Positions 1 to 12,029 of a stretch of DNA of 64,000 bases are shown here, piece after piece; the first letter of the stretch is position 1; every line of letters begins with the position of its first letter. Made by a program: the position numbers and the translations under genes. The stretch comes from Ciona savignyi (lineage: Eukaryota > Chordata > Ascidiacea > Phlebobranchia > Cionidae): contig CH002647.1 of the NCBI GenBank assembly GCA_000149265.1, positions 448,017 to 512,016 on the forward strand, in the 5' to 3' direction. A model generated the notes under the pieces. That model was not told where the DNA came from. It did not search any database and worked only from the letters and a program-made list of their open reading frames with translations.

Positions 1-17
1 TTGAAGGACTTCTTTAC

Positions 18-713
18 CTGTTGGAACTGGAAACTGATAGGATCGGACTTGAATAATTCTTATGTTCCAACCCAACCAGATCATTGTAAGCAGTGAGGTA
101 GAGAAATCGTGGATCAATCTTAACAGTCGGTGCCGGTTGTGGTGTTGGTGTAGGCAAAGGGCACATCTCCGTCAAGCTGAAACTGTGTGGAATAGTTGTG
201 GTCGAATGGTCAGAGCGTAAGATTCATATACAGAATTTTGCGCAACCAACAGTCTTAGCAATGAGCTCATCTGATTTAAAATTAAGCAAGAATAAAAGCT
301 AAAATCGCATTTTTAAAGTAAATTAACCAAAGTTTTTAAATAACAGGTCGTTAAAATTACTTTTAGGTTTCGTTTTACAATTTTATTTTTTGGTATCATT
401 TCAATTTTTTTTATTTAGGGTGCAAAAACACATGACTTAGTATTAATTTAGATATAGAATGGGTTTGCCTGACAAACTGCAAATTTAAATTCCACTCTGG
501 AACTTACGTTTTAAATTGCGCGTTGAACATATCGGCCTCTTCCGCCTTGCACTTTTCCGCAAGTTTGCAAATCTCCCACGGCGAAACCTTGACCACTGTG
601 AGCGCTGTTGAGCCTGTTTGATTGTTAAACAGCGGTTCATATTTAAAACATACATCAGGCGCAGCACACGCAGAAACAATCGAGTAAAATAAACATAAAA
701 TTGCAGTTCTCAT
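18..713 (-). CDS. 5' part of a secreted-protein gene (partial)
   Basis: Two coding exons are visible on the minus strand: 713-508 and 176-18, reading right to left. The first opens with MRTAILCLFYSIVSACAAPD, a typical signal peptide, and ends at AC|GTAAGT in phase 2. The second begins after TTTCAG, keeps the frame (AC+C = Thr), is rich in Pro-Thr, and ends at AACAG|GTAAAG, so the gene continues past the left edge. The visible mature part has Cys residues near positions 22, 49, 55 and 73 and two N-glycosylation sequons (NQT, NYS). A possible acceptor just upstream of the ATG (TTTTACAG) suggests a 5'-UTR intron. I do not recognise the family; secretion is the only inference I make. Confidence 0.6.
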
Positions 714-2592
714 TTTCACGGTCTGTGTAATCTGTAAAATAAACATTACATTATACAAAACAATAGAAAGCAAAGTGTCACAGAAAAAAAAACTTTACTA
801 CAAATCGAAATAACTGTGCCCTCAATCACTACATATTTATTAAATTTTTACTCTCGTAACCTTGACAATTCGTTTATTACGACTAAAGTAATTATTATTT
901 TACAATGAGGTTTATTTTAAAACAATGGCAGAGACTGCTTAGTAACTGTACTGCAATATTTTGCTGTGTGGGTATTCTGTTCTTTACCGCTGGTTACTGC
1001 TGCTGTTTCAAAACCTTACTGAACATTCCGTAAAACTAGAGCAAGGCGTTCCAAGTGTAATCAGGCAAGAAACGCCGTTGATAATTGGCTACCCTGCTGG
1101 GATATTGATTAACCCAGAGAATTAGAACGTTTTTGTCGTATTCACTGAACCAGTTTATTAGTTTAGTGAAGTATAGGTCTATAATATAATATAATAGAGG
1201 AATTTGCAATGACAAAGTGCGGCTGTGCCAATGGCGGCACCAAACATTCTGTGCACGATCTATTGGATTGAAATTTGTCGTTAAAAAAAACAAAGGTAAT
1301 CTTATCGTAATACAAATTGCTAGATAATGTAACTGTGAGTAAGACTGAATTACATGCACACAGTGTACAGTTGGGCCTATACGTCTTTGGACAAGGGTAG
1401 TAGGTCTATTTAAGGCTCACTTTTTTACTCAAATGTTTTCTAGTTGACCAGTTTATCTATACAGCATCTCCTGGTTTTATCATACAATACTGATCTGTAC
1501 TGAACCAGGCGTTTCATCTGAATTAGTATATCTTTAGCGATGCATTCGTTTATCTTTAGCTTTATCAAAACAAATACGTGATTTAAGCATAATCATTTGG
1601 TATTTCATCAATTCGATAATAAAAAATGTAAACAAAATGCATCATATAGTGTTTACAAAAACACTTTTGTTTTAATCATCATGTTTATTTAAAAGAAAAC
1701 GTAGGTGCGCGCAGGGAAATCAACGTAAACAAAAAAACGGTACCTAGTTCCAATGGTACGAAAGAAATGTTTGACATCTTTAAATAACTTTTCCAATTGT
1801 GTTGTTGTTGTTGTTTACCGCTAATATGTAAAATAATAGTCGGGTTAAACTAATATATCTGTCTATGCTTCAAGCACACTTAGCCTAAGTATGCCAAAAC
1901 ATTTAAATAGCATCAGAATGTACGATCTAATGAGGTACTGTTTATTGGAAAAAGGCGGATTAAATGGCTAATAAATTTCAAATTTAATTGACCCGATATC
2001 GACACATAAATATGCCTATATAAAATGTTGTAATTATAAGGTATTTTTAACCAAGAGGTTTTAACGCATTATCAGTAAATCAATTGTTTGGTCTCATTTC
2101 GTGTAGTTATAAATAAATCAGCCGGTCGACAAAAATACATCCAGGTTTAAAGGAGTTTAAACCTATATCATTACATTTTCGTCACCAGGTCCATTTTATC
2201 AATATTTATTATCATGAAATAGCACCGCATAGTGAATTTAGTAGATAGCCTATATACGTGTGAAGAAGGGAAAATACACCATATGATATTATTTTCTAAA
2301 GATCATAATTAAACAGTAACATGGCAGCTAGGTTAATTGGTTAATGAGACCAAGCCATGTGGCCTATAGAATACATATACAGATACTTCCTTTTCACGGA
2401 ACCAATAGTCACAGCTTCGAAACTCAGTCAGGAAGAAAATGGTAATGAAGAAAGAAAAGAAAAGGATAATAATTAACCCCCATATTGAGTGTTACGGTTA
2501 AAAGTATAATTTGCTAGCTTACGTTACTATATATTAAATAACCTCCACTTAAGTGAAAAATAAAACGTGATAAAATGGCAAGATAATAGAGT
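714..2592. other. Intergenic, no gene seen
   Basis: AT-rich sequence between the secreted-protein gene and the PPxY membrane-protein gene. It should contain the 5' region of the former and the 3' UTR of the latter. An open frame of 107 codons at 1036-1359 has no splice context or recognisable motif and is treated as chance. Confidence 0.5.
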
Positions 2593-4059
2593 TTAAACAG
2601 TGGTGCTCTCGTTTTCAATTACCCTGTCAAAATCAAACAGATTTGGCAAGGTTAGTACCGGGGTTTCTTTGGACAGATTATGACTTCTAACAGCACAAAA
2701 ACTAGTTGAATGTGGAATATTTGGTGTCCGGGACGCACGCCTGGTCTTTCTTTTATTTGAGCTCTCGCGAACGGATGCGCTTCTGTGAAAATAAACCGCT
2801 CTGGAGATCCGGCTTGGTACTGATATGGAATCGATTAATTCGTCTATATTGTTCAAATGGGAAGTGGAAACAGTTTGAGAACTCCCGCCCTGCGTCAACT
2901 GGTGTTGCGGACTAGGGTTGCTGGGGCTACTGTATTCCGGTGGTGGCGATTCGTCGCTTGAATCTTGAGTTTCCAAGCTGTCCGTCGTCGAGTTTCTTTC
3001 GTTGTGGCCAAGGTTTTGGTTGTAAGAAGTACTTGGTCGCGCTCTGGTGTGCCGGGGAGATTGTACAGGAGCCGTCTCGTTCTCGAAGCCAAGATTCACA
3101 ATACCGTGCATCACCTGGTGTGCAGGAATCGATTAATTATATTATTATTTCGGACTGTAGTATTGTACTTATTGTTAACGGCGGTCACTTTTATTCTTTA
3201 CGACGGTATTACGGAATTACAGGGGTAGGTTTATCACGAAGTAGGCCTACTACTATGGCAGAATTAAACCAAATTTATAAAAAGGTTTCCAAATGGAGAC
3301 CTTGCATAATAAAAAAATCCCAGGCTGATACTCTTCTATACTGCCCGATATGCTGGTAGATTTGTACAGTACCTGATAATATGTCGGTAGTTGGTCCTGC
3401 TCGATAGTCGCCAACACTTGGCGGTAGCTTGGCGGGCTATCGACGTATTGACTGACGGTTGAAACATTTCTGGATGAGGCTGAGGTTTCTGGTGAACTTC
3501 CGCCGGACAACGACAGCGACCACCTCTTTTGAACCAACTTAATAACAATTCTGCAAGGCAATGTTTGTTGTTTTTAGTATTCGGATTAAAGGACAACTAT
3601 AAAGCAATAATGTTCGATAGATCTGTATCGTCAATGCATAAATCGTTGTCATTCAGTGGCGCTTTAAAATAGGTAAATATAAAGTTAACAGGAAGAACCA
3701 AACCCAGTATTAACTTTACAACTAGTAGAGTATAAATCCAACCAGTAACGAGAACCGGGCAATTCTTAGCATTTTGTGACACCAATTTGTGCGATTAGAA
3801 AACATATTTACATACTTCAATGTTGGTTTATCACCCACCTGTGCAAAACTAGTCCGATCGTAATGATAAAAAAGACCCCGAGTATGAGAAGGATCGGAAA
3901 GATGACCCGAAACGATGTAGAAGTTGGAAAGTTTCCCTTTTCTTCAAAGTCATCGCCACCGAGAGGAATGAGAGAGGTCGTTGTTTCGGAAAAACTTGTG
4001 ACTTGATTTTCACGAAACCGTTCAAGATAGCATTCAAATGTGGTGCAGGGTAAATCCAT
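2593..4059 (-). CDS. Single-pass membrane protein with PPxY motifs
   Basis: Three exons on the minus strand: 4059-3839, 3550-3373 and 3114-2593, phases 2 and 0, giving 306 residues. An in-frame stop lies upstream of the ATG, so MDLPCTTFEC is probably the true N-terminus and there is no signal peptide. One hydrophobic segment lies at about residues 51-73, followed by a basic stretch (KLVQKRW), so the short N-terminus should be outside and the long Ser/Pro-rich tail in the cytoplasm. The tail carries PPSY (113-116), LPTY (128-131) and PPEY (191-194), the kind of motif bound by WW domains of NEDD4-family ubiquitin ligases. This layout recalls Commissureless, PRRG4 and PMEPA1/LDLRAD4 adaptors, but I see no Gla domain and claim no orthology. 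For exon 2 I chose donor CAG|GTACTG; a donor at 3301 would add about 24 residues. Confidence 0.65.
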
Positions 4060-4475
4060 ATGTGGTTTCTTTTGACGTAATCCACGCGGCAATATTAAGA
4101 AATTTCAATATTTATTCGTTAGTTCTCTGTGGATAATCGATATTTTTATTAAACTAATCAAATCAAACATCCGATGCTTATAATGGACATCTAATGACTG
4201 TAAGGTTATAGCCATTGGAACTGTGAAACGAACTGAACGATCGTATGTTTTTGTACGGTTGTCGATTTGTACTTCAGCGATTTCGTTACGTCAACTTTTA
4301 GACCACTTTACGATGTCTGTTGATTTTGCTATATACAAAAAAGCAAGCGGGGAGCTTGGTCATTCAAAACACTGCATTTCCTTCGGCTTGACTAAGCACT
4401 ATCCGATCTTGTACCAACACAAAGTATGACTTCGGATTCTGCAGTTCAGGTGACTTTTCTCGTCACTGAACAACA

Positions 4476-4483
4476 TGACGTCA
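4476..4483. promoter_or_regulatory. CRE palindrome TGACGTCA
   Basis: A perfect CREB/ATF site TGACGTCA, with an E-box CACGTG about 10 bp away, lies some 420 bp upstream of the start codon of the PPxY membrane protein on the minus strand. Position makes it a plausible promoter element; nothing in the sequence proves use. Confidence 0.35.
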
Positions 4484-4489
4484 CTTCAA

Positions 4490-7400
4490 ATCACGTGCTC
4501 CCAGAACGACAGCAATTAAAGTTAAGATTAGCGGGAAGATGTTTTCGTCCTGTCAGCATGATTTGACAACAACACAGCTGTTCTTGTGCAATGTGAAATG
4601 CTGCAATTTCACTAATGTCCTATTTTCATGATTCAGCTATCTCAGATTAACTATAATGATCCACATCTGCACACTCTGATAAACACACCATTTTTCTTGG
4701 AGAAGCTAAAACATAAAAGTCATATGCTCGAGAAAAGACCTATCCCGCCTCAAATACATTACTACATTTCGCTCTCATGCAGGCAACTAAATGGTAGACT
4801 CTGAAAGAATAGCGAAATATGGTAACAGCTGGAATGCGGTGACCGCAGTCGAATACGCAGTCCTGATACTGCTCGCTGTGATGTGTGGCACAGCCAACTG
4901 AGTTCGGTCACCAACTGTAATGCCAGTACTAAAACGATAACCAACCTGCGCGAATAGACGAACAAACGCGAGTCTGTTTCGTGTTTCGTTCTAGCTTTTA
5001 CTAAAAGCAAAAGTTCGCGCGGAATTAAGTGCGATCGCAAAACAGCGCAGACGGTGCGGGATACCGTACATTTGTTGTCAAATTACCGAAAATCGCAGTA
5101 GGACGCGACAAACTTTAGGGTGCGAATCGGGTTTTGATGTCATACACCAAAATCGGCCAGTGAAGTTGCGCAGACCAACTGTGACGTACCACAAGTGATG
5201 ATTAGGATTATATCCATACATAACCCTTTCGCATATATCGCGTATTGCTCTGTTTCTTTATCAGCTGTAAAACTGCTGACGGGAACCTGCATGCGAAATG
5301 TACGTGTAAACATGTTTTCTGCATCTAAAAATCCATGTACTAAAGCTCACAGCTGTTTATCCCAACCTCAACTTTAGATCGTTAATTCAAAAGTACAACC
5401 GGGAGTTCTAACATCTTATCACTCTATACTAAGAATGAACAGGCTATATCGTCTCACTCTATATGTGATAAATACCTGACGCTAAATAAGAGATTCTAAG
5501 AAACGTTTTGATCTTCGAGAATGCAACTTACGCTGACGCCTGCATGCATGGCTATTGCCTTGGGCTCTTCATTCACGTGGACGGCTACTTTTACTTCTCG
5601 GCAATACAGTTGTGTCGCAATGATTCGTCCGCGCTTAATTGTGATTTGTGTAGGGTTAGTTAATAACAAAAGTTCCCGCTGGGTTGTTTTATTGCGATCC
5701 TATTCCTACATCTGTGAGCGCTTTAAATAATTTAGGTCTTGACTTCAATCCTAAAAACAAAAGGATTAGAAGTCCCCCTGCATACACAATCACACTAGGT
5801 TACTTTGCAATTCAAACAACGGATAATAAAAGCCAGGCAGACATGTTTCTGTCTAATAAGAAGGATATAGTCAAATCTAAAGGCGAATTCCTAGGACAGA
5901 TTTTGGTTTTGGACCCTATAACGTTCTCGTAGAAAGTGTTATAACCGATATACTTGGCGAGCCAAATGCAAAATCTGATTACGGGGTATCGAAACCTGTC
6001 AGCCGTAAACGCACTCTCAAAGTTAGTGAATCAAACAGGGTATTAGTATTGGTTAAAAGGCAGGTTAGTGATGAAATGTATTTATCCTCGACACATTGGA
6101 AGAAACGAGATTTAAAATCACTTTTTTCGGCCAGCGATTTTTTATCCACTCACATGCAACCGAAACTACAACTGTATACTCGCTGGTATTTTTAGGTAAA
6201 TCCATATTAAGAGATTCTGCAGTTGGAATGCGTTACAAGCAGCGTGGACGCGTCACCCTGTTATAGGTTATGGTGTCAAAAAGGGAATATAACGTTCAAG
6301 CAATAAACACCGTTTTTTGGAACACTCTACTTGAGTTTAGAAACGTTCTTTCAAAAAATATGACTAATTCATACACATTCTTAAAGGATGTCGGCAGTTA
6401 TACCCTGGTGCATTTGTGCTAATCCGTAGCGAACACGCAAGCTTTATAATAATACATTTACTGGTGTCTGTTACACCTAGCTGTGCAATCTGGTTAGATT
6501 ATAACTGCGGATTGATTAATAAGTACAATAACCTATTAACTAAGCTAAAATGTTAGGAATTCTCGATCTTGCCTTATAGACTAATACTTAGTTCTTTACC
6601 GGTATCTGATTAAATCAATACGTCTTGCTAACCTTTCTAGTTCCACAAACTGTCTCACTTGCCGTTGGTTCCACTGCTTTTTATTCGCGACAAAAGAAGT
6701 CTACTGGGCCTACTCCTGTTCCCGTTGATCCGTCTACCACATGTGAATTGAGTTGCTAAGCAGGCGTTTCACACATCGTTTGGTGCCATTTCCGATCATA
6801 CGTTGCCGAAGTATAATAGCAGGAGATGCTATTGTGTTTGGCGACGCTATCCGTCTTTTCATCCACCGTTGTTTCTTGCTATGCCACGCGTCCGTCCTTA
6901 AACATCTCTTATCTTGATATTCAAAATGTTATTGACAGTTCGGTTCAGTTTGAATTAAGTTGCGTCCGAACTTGCCACATGACAGCACTGGAACGATATC
7001 TTTACTGGGCGCTTTTTCGACGACATTCTTGAATCGTCATTCACTATTTCGTATTCACGCAAATCACCATTGCTAAAATAAAACTTCCGACACGATATTT
7101 TAAACTGTGGTTTTACCCGCACAATAGACGTTGAACATTGATGTACGTTAGTCATATTCCGGTTGTTTTATATTAAATTAATTAAGTACGGATGACTGAC
7201 GGTGACCTTTGGATGTTAAAGGGAGTCGATCGTTAAAACTGATATTTGCAAATTTGCTATCTGCACGTATTGTGCAAGAGAACTGATATATACCAATTCT
7301 ACCGTTTCACCCTAATATCCAAGCTGTGACTATACGGTGGTCGTTTTATTTTAAGAAAAGTTATTTCCAAAGGGGAGTAAATTAGCTTTATATATTCTTA

Positions 7401-8769
7401 TGCAAACATAACTTGCTCGAAAAATACGTCTCCATATGCACAAATGTTTATTCATTTACCTACGAAATCAGTCTACCATATGCCAGGTTATTTCGGCCTT
7501 CACAGCCGTCCGATCTCTCGAGCAGAAGACGGCAGACAGACCACAGAACATTGGTAATTAGATATCGACAAGCAGCAGACCTCTGGATCCCAGAGGACCA
7601 AAGGGACGATCCGCGACAGACGGCGATTTATTTGAACATGTTACGTGTGCAAAAACTATACCTTTTTACGGCGAATTCACAAAAATTTTAGCTGCAATTT
7701 AGATTTAGCTGCGCATAATTATATCCGGGTATTAATCAAGTTCGTCGTCAGAAGGACCGAAACAGCCTCGCAGCAGGCTATCAAATGCCAGCATGCGAAT
7801 TGTACCACGTTGCCGTGTTGTTGTTGCGTAATTATTCCATTCAGGAGGCAGGAAATCAGCTGGTAAACGCCTTTGATTTTCACTCGAATTTCAACTTTAA
7901 TTGCCACTCAAATTTCAAGCGACATAATTACAACCTATAAAAATCGATTGTGAGGTCACCATTGGGATATAAGAAAATTTTGCCCCAAAAAATCTTAAAA
8001 TAGACTTGTTCACACAGGCATTGAAAAAAACCTGGCACGTCGTTCAATTTCCAGTTATTATGGATTTTAAAAATCATTATTTTCGTTATCAGCCGTTACT
8101 AAGTTTAATTATTTATTGGGCGCGCAGTCATACAATAATTATTTATTGGGCGCGCAGTCATACAGTTTTGTATCGATAATTGATATTTATTTTACCCAAC
8201 CCTATCGCATAACTTACAGTGACACTGAAATACTTCCACAATGCAGTTCTCGCTATTTTTGTGCTTTTTGGTATCATTTGTTTACAAATTGTACTGTCAG
8301 GTTAAAAAACGTCACTTAATAATACTTACTTAGTAATAATTATTGCCTTAAATCCTAAGCGTAGTGTATTTTAGTTTTATTTGAAATTTCTCTGCTGTCT
8401 TAACAACGTTTATTGTCACCGATTGTTATTAACCTTGCGGCAAACAACAAAAAGATTATCAAATACAATATATGTAAATAGCTTTCTCCAAATATAATTA
8501 TTCTTCATTTACAGCCACACAAACAAAATAGATCTAACCCACCGAAGTATGTAATCACTTAAACACTTACACGAAGTTGTAAACGCTAAGAAACTTTACA
8601 ACCAAACTTGCGTAACCTAGTTTTTGATCCTGATAATTTGACTGTACTGTGATTTCATTTCAAGTAAATATTGATTCCGAAAAGAGCGACAAGGTCGAAT
8701 CTTTCTTTGAAGTTGAAAATATGAAACGGCGTATTGCGGAAAGTTGTCGGTGGTTTCTGTTTTCATCTT
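4490..8769. other. Gene-free stretch with possible decayed coding sequence
   Basis: No intact gene recognised. The segment 4760-5150 is locally more GC-rich. From about 5659 to 6420 several open stretches follow each other in shifting frames (see findings), and further scrappy open frames follow to about 7690. A 30-bp tandem duplication sits at 8106-8164. Otherwise plain AT-rich sequence. Confidence 0.4.
8106..8164. repeat. 30-bp tandem duplication
   Basis: Two head-to-tail copies of a 30-bp unit containing TTATTGGGCGCGCAGTCATA. The core is identical in both copies, so the duplication looks recent. Confidence 0.9.
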
Positions 8770-8890
8770 TCTTACCTGCATGGTTGAGTTTGGCTCGTCA
8801 GTGACACGTTTTTTCATATAGAAATCGGGATATGAACCGGTCGCGTTCACAATTAGGATACTCAGCCATTCCATATTAACCGTTATCACT
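8770..8890 (-). repeat. tRNA-derived SINE head
   Basis: On the minus strand this matches other copies in the window: an A-box-like GAATGG segment, GAACGCGACCGGTTCATATC, CGATTTCTATATGAAAAAACG and then GACGAGCC. It mimics an exon, with an ATG and a CAG|GTAAGA donor, but the match to the SINE family explains it better. Confidence 0.7.
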
Positions 8891-10110
8891 TCTGTGTAAT
8901 TTTATCCTTGTGTAAGTCTTTAGCGGGTGCAATACGTAAGCATGGTCTGGCTGCGGGTAACGTTTGTTTAATAGCGGTTATAACGAGGCGTGTTTAACTC
9001 TCGAGCCCCACCCGGTGGTTAGTGCATGAACGTCCAAACATGATCTTCGACATTTAAATCTGATAAATTTATGCTGTATTTTTTGGAAAAATATGATAAC
9101 AAAGACGTCCGATTTTTATGTCGTTTTTAATATATAAAGACCTTATGGGTCTTAAATATAAGATATATTTTTTTAGTAATAAGATGTTGATAATAATTGT
9201 TGTTGTTGGTGTACCTTTATACGATAGAGTAAGTATAACAGTGCAATTGTTAATCGCATTATACTAATTTAGTACTGTGATTATACATAGTAATTACCAC
9301 TGCTCAGTGATTTGTGTTGATTTCGGTCGAATCGCAAAAAAATCAGTGGAATAATGTGTTCTACGAAATAAATGATCGTCTTAATCATATGTGCACACAA
9401 CCATAGCTCCGGTAACCCAAACTAATTTGATCATTACAAGTTTACGGGGATATAAAACATGAATATTTCATCCTATTCTGTCCTTATTAAAAATGTGAAA
9501 CATTACTTTATTTGTTTTAGAATTATCATGATATTGTCAGTGTATTAAGCTAATCGTTAAATACATCAACACTATTTGCCATTATTTTTCCGATCCAATT
9601 ATTTAAACAAAAAGGAAGCATCACCCTGAAACAGGCACCGGGTACGTATTTTATCTGTTCTGACGCTTTTTACTTTGTTTAAGCGAAAAAGTCGGTCACT
9701 TAACCCTTGTCAGGGTAATATTTTGGGACAAGTCGTATGCAGGATTCGGTGGATTGTGAACAAGAACTGTTCTCACATCTGCTCTTGTTAACAAAGCAAA
9801 TTATAAACCTCTTTATGTATCAACCACTATATTGGGAAATTTTACAAAATAGTTACTTGTTTTACCTTTTTCATGTCTGTTTTAGCGTTTAGTTTTCTCG
9901 CGGCTCATTCAATGTCGTACAAAGCATTACTTTGTTTCGTTTCAAGAGTCGTTTTTTTTAGGTTTCTTGTATTCAGCATAAAACTAAAAGCAAAATGAAA
10001 GCCTCGGTTTCCATGTATGGATACAGAAAGGGCGGGAATAGATTCCACAACAGCACAGGGACAAGAGAATGCACGTATCTTGCCTTCCATGTCGTCATTT
10101 CGTCAGCAAC

Positions 10111-10164
10111 CCTGTCTTCAATCCCCAACTTTTGCGCAATTGCAGTTTTCGTTGAAGACGTCAA
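10111..10164 (-). promoter_or_regulatory. Candidate SECIS element of the GPx gene
   Basis: On the minus strand, 59 nt after the GPx stop codon, TTGACGTCTTCAACGAAAA is followed by a loop with a small internal stem (TGC/GCA) and then TTGAAGAC, complementary to GTCTTCAA. The spacing TGA, 11 nt, AAAA fits a SECIS 5' side, and the mini-stem recalls a form-2 apex. The 3' side after the helix reads AGGG rather than the usual GA, so the non-Watson-Crick quartet is not canonical. The true SECIS may lie elsewhere in the 3' UTR. Confidence 0.35.
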
Positions 10165-10222
10165 TAATGTTCCTATCCATGTGGAAGCCGGGCCTGTTCA
10201 TCTGCATAATTTCCCTGAACAC

Positions 10223-12029
10223 TTACTTTTCGTGGAGCAACATATCGATCCACGGTTTTAACTGGGTCGCTGTCACTGCGCTACCGAATCTATACCTAGA
10301 AGTGGAAATTGATAAGTTATAGTTATTGTTGGGAAAAAAACAGGTTACTACTTTAATGTTGTAAGATTGGTGGATTACTGCGTCGCCCATCAGCCAAGGG
10401 TTAGCAGCTAGGTAGTAGGTTGTTTCTTTAAGCAAAACACTTAGCGGATATTGACTGCATAACACCCCATGTATTTTTCCATCCACGGGGCAAACGTGAA
10501 TATTATAAAAACAAAATTATAAAAATAATACAAAAATGATAAAAAAAATTACGCATACCGGATCCTCCCATTTTTATCGAGGAGAAATTTGTTCCAGTTC
10601 CAATATATATCATTTGCTTTAATGGGAGTCCAGTACAACTCGGCGGTTATTCCAATGTTGTTGCTGGTGGGCGGACAGGAGGCCTGCAATTTTGCGTGTG
10701 GTAGGTAACCTTTCTGGAAATTTCTGATCTTTTGAGCTACATTTTGATTTGGTTGTAGAAGAAAGGTTTAAATACGTCGTTAAGCGCGCGGTTTTATTTT
10801 ATTGGATATTTTTCTTGATCCGGTGATTTTTCAAGGAAGCTATTAAATATAATTAAATTGTAATAACTCTGTCATTTGATCATTGGGAATGGGTAGTCTG
10901 TACGCAACCCCCTTCGACCTATTCAAACTGATGTATGTTCATCCTTTATTCTAGTATACATTTAAACATAATTTTATATCATTCAGTTCAGCAGCATGCC
11001 ACAGCTAAATTATGTAACCAGGAAAGATATCTGATGCACGTGTTCAGTGGAATATAAGTATGATTGCATGTGAAGAGTCACGTGGCTTAAAAACTTTATT
11101 AAATAAAAAGGCAAACCAATACAAGATACTGTGAAACCCGAGTTGAATATTTGTAAACGGTCGTGATTTACAAGTGAATATTAGCACACTCGAATTTACC
11201 TTGATTGAGGTGAATAAAGGATCCTCACTGTCCCCGTTTACTTGAGTTTTAGAGAAGAAATATATGTTCTTATTTGGAACGAACCCATGACCTGGTCGGA
11301 CATACATCACCCCGTTTAATATTTCGTCGTCTGCCTCCGGTTGTTGCAAACCGAATTGATCACAGGGGAAAGCAAGAGTCGCGAAAGTCGATTGTGCATA
11401 CTCCTGAAACACGCAAACATTAATTTTAGTTTTAAAAAATAACCGTTTTTGTTGTTTTCTTATCTTTAATTAAATAGCGTACATCATGAAAATAGCCCTA
11501 CAATAATACAGTTGTATACAGCATTTAATGTACATGCAATGTACAGACATATACCCACTATACATTTGAATAAAAAAGAATCAGTTAATATCTATAGCTT
11601 ACAACGGTTTGTTTATATTTCCACCTCTGTCACAGTTCAGTACTCAGTTAGTATAAGTATTTGTGACGTAAACAAAGATGTGCAATCACGCATTTTGTTG
11701 ACTTGCCTCTGATAGTGCATTCATAGCTTTGTACTGGGGGACAGTTGCCCCTCAGTAAGTGGCGACGTTGATAACCAAGGTGACATTCCCTCCGAATTCT
11801 CCAAGATTAACCGTCTCGCCAGACAACGCTTTGAAGGAATGCTCGTACAAGGAAAACTGTAAGAACGGTTATAATTTACTTGTGAAAGAACACAATCAAG
11901 TTAGGTATTAACCATAACAGTTAGTAAGTAAGTTACCGTATTTTGAAAGCATGTTGAGTTTTCTATTGAACTGGCAAGCGAGAGACCGCCAAGCATCATA
12001 AGTACAGCTGGAACTGCACTTCGATGCAT
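10223..12029 (-). CDS. GPX: Extracellular glutathione peroxidase, selenoprotein
   Basis: Reduces hydroperoxides with glutathione or another thiol; the signal peptide (MHRSAVPAVLMMLGG...) points to secretion, as in vertebrate GPX3. Five exons on the minus strand: 12029-11937, 11856-11707, 11403-11200, 10683-10559 and 10295-10223, all in phase, giving 214 residues. Family landmarks appear in order: INVATY-U-GATVPQY, with TGA at 11754-11752 as codon 66; LAFPCDQFGLQQPE; YVRPGHGFVPN; CPPTS; and WNWNKFLLDKNG. The catalytic Sec, Gln (about 101), Trp (about 177) and Asn (about 178) are all present. The intron after exon 2 uses a GC donor (GAG|GCAAGT). The canonical PCNQ is PCDQ here. The stop is TAA directly after LLHEK. 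Family assignment is firm; Sec insertion is inferred from the conserved position of the TGA. Confidence 0.93.
10355..10505 (+). repeat. SINE body fragment in GPx intron 4
   Basis: Shares CACTTAGCGGATATTG and the terminal CCATCCACGGGGCAAACGTG with the bodies of the full SINE copies at 25085-25385 and 28200-28510. Diverged and shortened in the middle. Confidence 0.55.

Noticed and set aside
1036-1359. 107-codon minus-strand frame
   Set aside because: Composition is unremarkable and no donor, acceptor or family pattern supports it.
4762-5040. 92-codon minus-strand frame in a GC-richer patch
   Set aside because: No splice partners or motif; more likely a regulatory or random GC-rich segment.
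8774-8889. Apparent first exon on the minus strand (MEWLSILIVNATG..., donor CAG|GTAAGA)
   Set aside because: The sequence aligns block by block to the tRNA-derived SINE head found elsewhere in the window, so the frame and donor are coincidental.
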